Below are positions 1 through 3,877 of a DNA stretch of 5,165 bases, piece after piece (position 1 is the stretch's first letter; each line of letters opens with the position of its first letter). The translations under genes were made by a program, and so were the position numbers. The stretch comes from Selenomonadaceae bacterium (GTDB taxonomy: Bacteria > Bacillota > Negativicutes > Selenomonadales > Selenomonadaceae): NCBI GenBank assembly GCA_017529085.1, contig JAFXOC010000024.1, positions 1 through 5,165 of the forward strand, written 5' to 3'. The notes under the pieces were generated by a model. It was not told where the DNA came from. It did no database searches and saw only the letters and a program-made list of their open reading frames with translations.

Positions 1-69
1 TATGAAGCAGTCATGCTCACGCTGGCTTTTCTCCAACTCGTAGTTGAGCTCTTAACCTTGATGAAGTAA
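1..69 (+). CDS. Hol-Tox-like small hydrophobic toxin peptide (3' end, partial)
   Basis: An open frame runs in from the left edge and ends at a TAA at 67-69, leaving 22 visible residues: YEAVMLTLAF, then LQ, then LVVELLTLMK. Seen: a short acidic start (YEA), a single hydrophobic helix of about 18 residues and a C-terminal lysine. From family knowledge, putative holin-like toxins (Hol-Tox) are peptides of about 25-35 residues that begin M-x-x-YEA/YE and continue with a helix of the type LMLAF..LVxxLLT. The visible piece matches that pattern, and the missing start would then be only a few codons outside the window. Such peptides insert in the cytoplasmic membrane and are silenced by an antisense RNA. 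The context agrees: a terminator hairpin follows, and a promoter points back at the gene from the opposite strand. An internal ATG at 13-15 would give only 18 residues. The assignment rests on a short stretch and could be chance. Confidence 0.5.
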   Translation, partial: YEAVMLTLAFLQLVVELLTLMK

Positions 70-108
70 CACCGGCAAGTGTAGTCTCATCATCTCAAGT
101 TTTTATGG

Positions 109-137
109 GACCGACACGCAAACATCGGTCACTTTTG
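109..137 (+). terminator. Terminator-like hairpin after the small toxin gene
   Basis: GACCGA at 109-114 and TCGGTC at 125-130 form a 6-bp stem with a 10-nt loop. A U-rich tail follows (ACTTTTGTT, 131-139). It lies 40 nt past the toxin-like stop codon and is a plausible 3' end for that mRNA. The stem is short, so termination strength is uncertain. The same bases would form the first hairpin of the opposing minus-strand transcript. Confidence 0.4.
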
Positions 138-145
138 TTGTGCTT

Positions 146-174
146 ATTCTATCACACTTTGTATTTACCGTCTA
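146..174 (-). promoter_or_regulatory. Minus-strand promoter facing the toxin-like gene
   Basis: On the minus strand, TAGACG (169-174, 4/6 to TTGACA) and TAGAAT (146-151, 5/6 to TATAAT) are separated by exactly 17 nt. Transcription would start near 139 and run leftward into the toxin-like gene. The promoter sits between the end of the oadA-like gene and the toxin terminator, where an antitoxin RNA promoter would be expected. Confidence 0.5.
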
Positions 175-198
175 TAGTAAACAACAAAAAAAGAAATA

Positions 199-1002
199 TT
201 ATTTTTTCACATACGCCGTAATAGGGTTGTAATGCTTTTTAAAGAATTCCTCCGCTACCTGCGGGAATAGCGCATAACTTAATACGTCTTCCTCTGATGG
301 ATTAAGATAGCCCTTGTTTTTCATCTCTTCCGCAAAATCGTTAAATGACATCCCCTTTGCGTCTTCAACGGAACAATCTTCGATAATATCCGCTTCTTTT
401 ATCTTGAGCGTATCCGTTAGGAATAATTTATCAATGGGCACAGGGCAACGACCAAATTTACCTCTGGCGAGATCCTTAAATTCGTTCGGTACCATTTTAT
501 ATCTATGCGGCGCGGTCATCACGTTAAACGTCGCCATGGTTCCGACAATCTGACTCGACGGCGTGACGAGAGGAGGATAACCCACGTCTTTTCTTACTCT
601 TGGCATTTCCGCCAAAAGGTCTTGATAACGATCTTCCATGCCGTTTTCTTTAAGCTGATTGGCAAGGTTAGAAAGCATACCCCCCGGAATTTGGAAATCA
701 AGCACGTTGGGATTTACGTCAAAATAGCCTTTTAGGTTAAACTCTTTTATTATACGCTGTTTTACCGTTGTAAAGTGTTTGGAAATCTCGGAAATAGCGG
801 CGCGATCTAGTTTTGTATCGCGTTCGGTGCCTTCTAGCGCAGCTACCATGGTTTCCGTGCAGGGTTGAGAAGTATCGCTTGAAAACGGAGCAAGAGCGCA
901 ATCAATAATATCTACGCCCGCCTCGACAGCTTTTAAGTATGTGGCGTGTCCGAATCCCGATGTGCAATGCGTATGTAAATCAATCGGGAAGTCTTCGCCC
1001 AA
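199..1002 (-). CDS. Carboxyltransferase alpha subunit, C-terminal fragment (267 aa)
   Basis: This is the continuation in the same frame after the TAG. It would need the TTG at 1000-1002 as start, three bases past the stop. The only purine-rich stretch before it (AGGGA) ends directly at the TTG, too close for normal initiation, so independent translation is unlikely; reinitiation after the TAG is conceivable. The fragment opens with PIDLHTHCTSG, carrying the two metal-binding histidines. It continues with AGVDIIDCALAPFSSDTSQP, QIPGGMLSNL and the block around GYPPLVTPSSQIVGTMATFN, all hallmark stretches of the PYC/OADA conserved domain. It ends KHYNPITAYVKK with a TAA stop and no biotinyl lysine motif. 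Confidence 0.7.
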   Translation of the reverse strand: MGEDFPIDLHTHCTSGFGHATYLKAVEAGVDIIDCALAPFSSDTSQPCTETMVAALEGTERDTKLDRAAISEISKHFTTVKQRIIKEFNLKGYFDVNPNVLDFQIPGGMLSNLANQLKENGMEDRYQDLLAEMPRVRKDVGYPPLVTPSSQIVGTMATFNVMTAPHRYKMVPNEFKDLARGKFGRCPVPIDKLFLTDTLKIKEADIIEDCSVEDAKGMSFNDFAEEMKNKGYLNPSEEDVLSYALFPQVAEEFFKKHYNPITAYVKK

Positions 1003-1005
1003 TCC

Positions 1006-1593
1006 CTATTTTAATTTCTTTATAAGATCTTCCGCCACATAAGGTTTTAATAAACCTGACATATCCTTTATGCAAACGGAGTGGCAACCCATGTTCTTTA
1101 ATTCTTTTGCAAGCTCTACAAAGGATTCGTTAGTGTGAACAGGGCTTATGGTATATACGAGGCAACCTTGAACTTCCGGCTTCTCGGGGCAATTGAGAGC
1201 GGCTTTTATGGCGACTTTTAAATTTCGCACATCGTTTAAAGCGTCAAATATGCGGAATACTCCTACGCCATGTTCCGAGGCTTTTTGTACGAACTTCTCA
1301 ACCACATCGTTTGAATAATGGTTGTAACCAAGTAAATTTTGTCCGCGCAAAAGCATCTGAATTGGTGTCCTAAGATTTTGTTTTAACGTTCTCAGTCTTT
1401 CCCAAGGGTCTTCATCCAAAAAGCGCAAGCAAGAATCAAAAGTTGCGCCACCCCATGCTTCAAGGGCTTTGTAGCCGATTTTGTCAAGGGCGCTAAGTTG
1501 CGGAAGCATATCTTCAATTCGCATACGAGTGGCAAGCAGAGACTGATGCCCATCACGAAGCACAGTTTCCATTATTTTTACGGGTTTTGCCAT
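1006..1593 (-). CDS. Carboxyltransferase alpha subunit, N-terminal fragment (195 aa)
   Basis: This is the piece translated before the TAG. ATG at 1591-1593 is chosen because AGGAG (1603-1607) lies 9 nt upstream and a consensus promoter lies behind it. It holds the first part of the TIM barrel: VLRDGHQSLLATRM (residues 11-24, with the metal-ligand aspartate D14), EAWGGATFD (45-53), LLRGQNLLGY (81-90), FRIFDALND (113-121) and the IKDMSGLL segment (175-182) with the lysine that is carbamylated in transcarboxylase 5S. It ends in the middle of the barrel and lacks the HTH metal ligands, so by itself it should be inactive and probably unstable. Confidence 0.75.
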   Translation of the reverse strand: MAKPVKIMETVLRDGHQSLLATRMRIEDMLPQLSALDKIGYKALEAWGGATFDSCLRFLDEDPWERLRTLKQNLRTPIQMLLRGQNLLGYNHYSNDVVEKFVQKASEHGVGVFRIFDALNDVRNLKVAIKAALNCPEKPEVQGCLVYTISPVHTNESFVELAKELKNMGCHSVCIKDMSGLLKPYVAEDLIKKLK

Positions 1594-1602
1594 ATAAACG
1601 CA

Positions 1603-1607
1603 CTCCT
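1603..1607 (-). promoter_or_regulatory. Shine-Dalgarno of the oadA-like gene
   Basis: The minus strand reads AAAGGAGTG upstream of the ATG. AGGAG is 9 nt from the start codon and fixes the start at 1593. Confidence 0.8.
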
Positions 1608-1638
1608 TTAAAACCTAAAAAATTTCTTCTTATTAATT

Positions 1639-1667
1639 ATTATAGAAATCTTCTCTTTTTTTGTCAA
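1639..1667 (-). promoter_or_regulatory. Consensus promoter of the oadA-like gene
   Basis: The minus strand has a perfect TTGACA (1662-1667), a 17-nt spacer and a perfect TATAAT (1639-1644), so transcription should start near 1632 with a leader of about 39 nt. A full-consensus promoter predicts strong basal expression unless repressed. The 25-bp repeat array begins two bases upstream of the -35 box. Confidence 0.85.
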
Positions 1668-1668
1668 A

Positions 1669-1730
1669 TGAAAAAGCGTAAAAACTTATCTCGTGAAAAA
1701 GCGTAAAAACTTATCTCGAAAACTTATCTC
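1669..1730. repeat. Two 25-bp tandem direct repeats plus a third partial copy
   Basis: Positions 1669-1693 and 1694-1718 are identical 25-bp units laid head to tail. Each contains GCGTAAAAACTTATCTCG. A truncated third copy, AAAACTTATCTC, follows at 1719-1730. The shared core AAAACTTATCTC therefore occurs three times (1681-1692, 1706-1717, 1719-1730) on one strand, spaced 25 and 13 bp. The array fills the gap between the divergent oadA-like and amtB promoters. It may be a regulator binding array or a slippage-born tandem duplication; the sequence alone cannot decide. There are no spacers, so it is not a CRISPR. Confidence 0.75.
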
Positions 1731-1733
1731 AAT

Positions 1734-1750
1734 TACACATATCATGTATA
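1734..1750. promoter_or_regulatory. Imperfect dyad upstream of the amtB -35 box
   Basis: TACACAT (1734-1740) and ATGTATA (1744-1750) form an inverted repeat with one mismatch and a 3-bp centre, 13 bp upstream of the amtB -35 box. The position suits an activator or repressor site, but AT-rich dyads of this size arise easily by chance. It does not match the GlnR/TnrA consensus. Confidence 0.25.
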
Positions 1751-1763
1751 CACTTTTAAACTA

Positions 1764-1792
1764 TTGACAATTGTAAATGTTTATCATAAAAT
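1764..1792 (+). promoter_or_regulatory. amtB-glnK promoter
   Basis: Perfect TTGACA (1764-1769), 17-nt spacer, TAAAAT (1787-1792, 5/6 to consensus). The predicted start near 1799 gives a leader of about 150 nt before amtB. A near-consensus promoter plus a long leader with a terminator points to control after initiation. Confidence 0.8.
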
Positions 1793-1819
1793 TTCAACAA
1801 AGACATACGAAAGGCAACG

Positions 1820-1901
1820 AAGCCTACAAAAATCAATGTTGATTTTTGTAGGCTTTTGTGTTTTCGTCGTCTGATAATTTTGTCGAGACAAAGGCGTCTT
1901 G
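1820..1901 (+). promoter_or_regulatory. Candidate ANTAR-type dual-hexaloop antitermination element in the amtB leader
   Basis: Two hairpins lie ahead of the terminator. P1: AGCCTACAAAAATC (1821-1834) pairs perfectly with 1841-1854, leaving a six-base loop AATGTT (1835-1840). P2: CGAGAC (1884-1889) pairs with GTCTTG (1896-1901, one G-U pair), leaving a six-base loop AAAGGC (1890-1895). Both loops have A at position 1 and G at position 4, the recognition rule of ANTAR-domain antiterminators (EutV, NasR, AmiR types). P2's loop and right arm are also the left arm of the terminator, so the two folds exclude each other. That is the known mechanism: protein-stabilised P1/P2 blocks the terminator. 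Such elements are known upstream of nitrogen-assimilation genes. The 29-nt linker and long P1 stem are less typical, and no ANTAR gene is in the window. P1 alone could also act as a weak terminator. Confidence 0.6.
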
Positions 1902-1928
1902 CGAGAAATTCCTCGCAGACACCTTTTT
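1891..1928 (+). terminator. Intrinsic terminator (attenuator) in the amtB leader
   Basis: The left arm AAGGCGTCTTGCGAG (1891-1905) pairs with CTCGCAGACACCTT (1912-1925) around the loop AAATTC: AAGG/CCTT, GTCT/AGAC and GCGAG/CTCGC with a C/A mismatch and one bulged T. A run of five T (1924-1928) ends the hairpin. It stands before the amtB Shine-Dalgarno and after the promoter, so it would switch off the operon unless prevented from forming. Confidence 0.75.
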
Positions 1929-1937
1929 GCTTACAGA

Positions 1938-1945
1938 AAGGGTGA
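1938..1945 (+). promoter_or_regulatory. amtB Shine-Dalgarno
   Basis: AAGGGTGA lies 5 nt before ATG 1951. It decides against the upstream in-frame GTG at 1858, which sits inside the leader hairpins and has no ribosome binding site. Confidence 0.8.
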
Positions 1946-1950
1946 TTTTT

Positions 1951-3306
1951 ATGAAAGGAAAACCTTTATTTTTGGCGCTTTTAGGAAGTTTATCCCTATG
2001 TAATCAAACTTGTTTTGCCGCAAATTCTTCGATTGACCCCGGCGATACGGCTTGGGTGCTTATAAGCGCTGCATTGGTATTTATAATGACTCCTGCGCTC
2101 GCATTATTTTATGGCGGCATGGTTCGCAGCAAAAACGTGCTTTCCACCATTATGCAAAGTTTCTTTATCTTGGCGATGATTTCCGTCGAATTTGTGCTTA
2201 TAGGCTATACTATGGCTTTTGGTCCCGACATAAACGGATTTATTGGCGATTTTAGTAAATTGGGACTGGCAGGCGTAGGTTTAAAAGCGATGGAGGGCAT
2301 GGCTATCCCGGAACTTGCTTTTGTGGCTTTTCAATGTATGTTTGCCGCGCTTACTCCTGCGCTTATCACCGGTGCTTTTGCGGAGCGTATGAGATTTGGA
2401 GGTTTTGCGCTTTTAATGCTCCTTTGGGCAATTTTAATTTATAATCCCATGGCTCATTGGGTTTGGGGCGGCGGATTTCTCGCTCAGCTTGGCGCGCTTG
2501 ATTTTGCAGGAGGTCTTGTTATACATATTCTTTCAGGCGTTTCGGGACTTACGATTTGTATTTTATTGGGAAAACGCAGCGGTTACGGAAAAAGAGCCAT
2601 AGTGCCGCACAATATTCCGATGACTGTCTTAGGCGCGGCATTTCTTTGGTTCGGTTGGTTCGGGTTTAATGCGGGCAGCGCGCTTGGCGCAAACGACCTT
2701 GCCGCGAACGCATTTGTTGTGACTCAGGCAGCCGCTGCCGCAGGAGTTCTGGGTTGGGTACTGCCCGAATGGATAAGAAGCGGTAAACCCACAATTTTGG
2801 GCGCAGTATCAGGTTCAGTCGCCGGGCTTGTCGCTATCACCCCCGCCGCAGGATTTGTCGAGCCTATGCCTGCAATTATTATCGGTATTGTCGGCGGGGC
2901 TGTCTGTTACGGCGCGGTTGCAATATTAAAAGAGAGAATGGGTTATGATGATTCGTTGGACGCTTTTGGTATCCACGGTATAGGCGGCACATGGGGTTCC
3001 ATCGCTACGGGACTTTGGGCGACTACGGCTGTTAATCCCGCCGGCGCCAACGGACTTTTTTACGGCGAAACTCATTTACTTTTTGCTCAGGTGATTTCCA
3101 CTTTAATAGCGTACGCTTTGGCTATTGTCGGTTCTTATATTCTCTATAAAATTGTAAACTCTATTGTTTCCATTCGCGTTGATGAAGCCGAAGAAATTAC
3201 AGGTCTAGACATAGTTGAACACGGCGAAAGAAGTTACGCCACATCCGTGTTTACCGGCTCCGCATCTTTCGGCGCAAGCGAGGAATCCGTATTCTTTAAA
3301 AATTAA
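1951..3306 (+). CDS. amtB: Ammonium channel AmtB
   Basis: A 451-residue Amt/Mep/Rh channel of the cytoplasmic membrane that takes up ammonium. Residues 1-23 look like a cleaved signal peptide (KGK, hydrophobic core, CFA-A), as in other AmtB proteins. About 11 hydrophobic segments follow. The pore residues known from E. coli AmtB are all present: phenylalanine gate F131 (in FQCMF) and F239 (in GWFGFNAGSA), S243 and W172 (HWVWGGG) of the recruitment site, D184 (ALDFAGG), and the twin histidines H192 (VIHI) and H342 (GIHG). The cytoplasmic tail has the usual EEITGLDIVEHGERSY stretch that contacts PII. Length is normal. It is the first gene of an operon with glnK, 12 nt apart, and transcribed through a leader that carries a terminator. 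ATG 1951 is supported by the Shine-Dalgarno and by the signal peptide beginning there. Confidence 0.97.
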   Translation: MKGKPLFLALLGSLSLCNQTCFAANSSIDPGDTAWVLISAALVFIMTPALALFYGGMVRSKNVLSTIMQSFFILAMISVEFVLIGYTMAFGPDINGFIGDFSKLGLAGVGLKAMEGMAIPELAFVAFQCMFAALTPALITGAFAERMRFGGFALLMLLWAILIYNPMAHWVWGGGFLAQLGALDFAGGLVIHILSGVSGLTICILLGKRSGYGKRAIVPHNIPMTVLGAAFLWFGWFGFNAGSALGANDLAANAFVVTQAAAAAGVLGWVLPEWIRSGKPTILGAVSGSVAGLVAITPAAGFVEPMPAIIIGIVGGAVCYGAVAILKERMGYDDSLDAFGIHGIGGTWGSIATGLWATTAVNPAGANGLFYGETHLLFAQVISTLIAYALAIVGSYILYKIVNSIVSIRVDEAEEITGLDIVEHGERSYATSVFTGSASFGASEESVFFKN

Positions 3307-3318
3307 GGGGGTATAGTT

Positions 3319-3690
3319 ATGATTACTAAAATTGAAATTATTACCAGACCAAGTAAACTTGACGAATTAAAAGACGCGTTAAACGAGATAGGAGTACTTG
3401 GCATGACGGTCAGTCAGGTTTTTGGTTGCGGATTGCAAAAGGGGCATAAGGAGGTATATCGCGGTAGGTCATACGATGTAAATTTGGTACCAAAAGTAAA
3501 GGTTGAAACGGTTGTTTGCGAAATTCCCGTTGAAAAGGTGCTTAAAACGGCGCAAAAAGTTCTCCGAACAGGAAAAATGGGGGATGGAAAAATTTTTGTC
3601 TACGAACTTTCAAACGCTGTTCGTATCCGCACGGGACAAGAAGGCGACGACGCGATTAAAGATATTCCGGGCGAAGAGCCTGAGAAATAA
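3319..3690 (+). CDS. glnK: PII nitrogen regulator GlnK
   Basis: A 123-residue PII protein, a cytoplasmic trimer that senses ATP/ADP and 2-oxoglutarate. When ammonium is ample it binds AmtB and plugs the channel; it may also act on other nitrogen enzymes. Seen: an ITKIEIITRPSKLDELKDAL start; Q40 and K41 in the QKGH motif (Mg-ATP/2-oxoglutarate site); the T-loop at about 38-56 with YRGRSYDVN, where R48 matches the arginine that enters the AmtB pore and Y52 matches the uridylylated Tyr51 of E. coli; and the C-terminal signature TGKMGDGKIFVYELSNAVRI with TGQEGDDAI. A short acidic tail (PGEEPEK) follows. The serine before Y52 replaces the usual acidic residue of the E. coli T-loop. AAGGGGG (3305-3311) is the ribosome site and overlaps the amtB stop codon, suggesting translational coupling. 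Linkage to amtB favours glnK over glnB. Confidence 0.96.
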   Translation: MITKIEIITRPSKLDELKDALNEIGVLGMTVSQVFGCGLQKGHKEVYRGRSYDVNLVPKVKVETVVCEIPVEKVLKTAQKVLRTGKMGDGKIFVYELSNAVRIRTGQEGDDAIKDIPGEEPEK

Positions 3691-3717
3691 AAATCAGCCA
3701 CAATTTTATTTTCACCT

Positions 3718-3815
3718 ACTAGGCAACCACTTCAAACTGCCTAATTTCCTTGATGTCTCCCCGCCCCTTCGGGGCGGGGAGACATCAAAAATAAGTTTTT
3801 AGAAGTGCCCACTAG
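3718..3815. repeat. Palindromic intergenic element with imperfect terminal inverted repeats
   Basis: ACTAG occurs at 3718-3722 and again at 3811-3815. Inside these, CCACTTC on the left matches GAAGTG on the right in inverted order, giving imperfect end repeats (CTAG..GGC..ACTTC). The centre is the 18-bp perfect hairpin of 3750-3788. A second small inverted pair, TAGGCA (3720-3725) and TGCCTA (3738-3743), lies in the left half. The whole piece could fold into one long hairpin. It may be a small non-autonomous inverted-repeat element with a 5-bp target duplication, or only a complicated terminator region; copy number in the genome would tell. Confidence 0.35.
3750..3800 (+). terminator. GC-rich 18-bp perfect hairpin after glnK
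   Basis: TTGATGTCTCCCCGCCCC (3750-3767) pairs perfectly with 3771-3788 around the loop TTC, and five T follow at 3796-3800. It lies 60 nt past the glnK stop and probably ends the amtB-glnK mRNA. The U-run does not abut the stem (AAATAAG intervenes), which is poor for classical termination; the stem may instead serve as a 3'-end stabiliser or be part of a repeated element. Confidence 0.5.
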
Positions 3816-3841
3816 AAAATCATTAAGTTTTAGTGTATAAT
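3813..3841 (+). promoter_or_regulatory. serS promoter
   Basis: TAGAAA (3813-3818, 4/6 to TTGACA), 17-nt spacer, perfect TATAAT (3836-3841). The start would be near 3848, leaving a leader of about 30 nt, too short for a T-box. The -35 box overlaps the right end of the preceding palindromic element. Confidence 0.65.
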
Positions 3842-3877
3842 AAAGAGCCATGATTAAGAAAGTGAGGGTAAAATTGT

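Larger units (their letters stand above)
1..139 (-). ncRNA. Candidate antisense RNA antitoxin (partial, runs off the left edge)
   Basis: The RNA predicted from the minus-strand promoter would begin near 139. It would cover, in antisense, the toxin terminator, the 3' UTR and all visible codons, an overlap of about 137 nt. It has no convincing reading frame: the only ATG-started frame with any length (from 96 leftward) stops after 13 codons and lacks a good ribosome binding site. It can fold: a hairpin at 109-130, an imperfect one using 57-64 with 87-99, and a short one using 30-50. Convergent overlap at the 3' end is how the RatA, SR4 and SR5 antitoxin RNAs pair with their toxin mRNAs. The alternative is a structured leader of a minus-strand gene beyond the edge. 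I recognise no known riboswitch in it. Confidence 0.4.
199..1593 (-). pseudogene. oadA: Oxaloacetate decarboxylase / biotin-dependent carboxyltransferase alpha subunit, split by in-frame TAG
   Basis: One continuous frame of 464 codons encodes the whole carboxyltransferase alpha subunit of the oxaloacetate decarboxylase / pyruvate carboxylase B / transcarboxylase 5S family, except that codon 196 (1006-1008) is TAG. The family moves a carboxyl group between oxaloacetate (or pyruvate) and biotin on a carrier protein; in OadA the complex is a sodium-pumping membrane decarboxylase. The HMGL-like TIM barrel fills roughly residues 1-280 and the conserved PYC/OADA domain the rest. Metal and active-site elements are RDGHQSL (D14), the carbamylated-lysine motif IKDMSG (K176) and HTH (H207, H209). 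No biotin-attachment domain is fused, so a separate carrier would be needed. Both halves keep strong family similarity with no frameshift, so the stop is recent, suppressed, or a sequence error. The true stop is TAA at 199-201. Substrate choice within the family (OadA versus PycB) cannot be settled here. Confidence 0.8.

Noticed and set aside
54..96. 13-codon minus-strand peptide within the antisense RNA (ATG ATG, reading to a TAA)
   Set aside because: It has no adequate ribosome site and no continuation. The RNA is better explained as antisense or structural.
1669..1730. CRISPR array
   Set aside because: The repeats abut with no spacers, there are only two full copies, and there are no cas genes nearby.
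1773..1788. GlnR/TnrA-like box (TGTAA..TCATA) within the amtB promoter spacer
   Set aside because: It matches only part of TGTNA-N7-TNACA, and AT-rich spacers give such partial matches easily.
1858..1950. N-terminal extension of AmtB from a GTG at 1858 (31 extra residues)
   Set aside because: It has no Shine-Dalgarno and lies within the P2/terminator structure. ATG 1951 has AAGGGTGA at 5 nt and begins a good signal peptide.
3791..3801. ATAAGTTTTTA, the reverse complement of 11 bases of the 1669-1730 repeat unit
   Set aside because: It is almost entirely A/T and short. It is probably chance and not a further operator copy.
3816..3877. T-box leader for serS
   Set aside because: The predicted leader is about 30 nt, with no T-box sequence, specifier hairpin or terminator.
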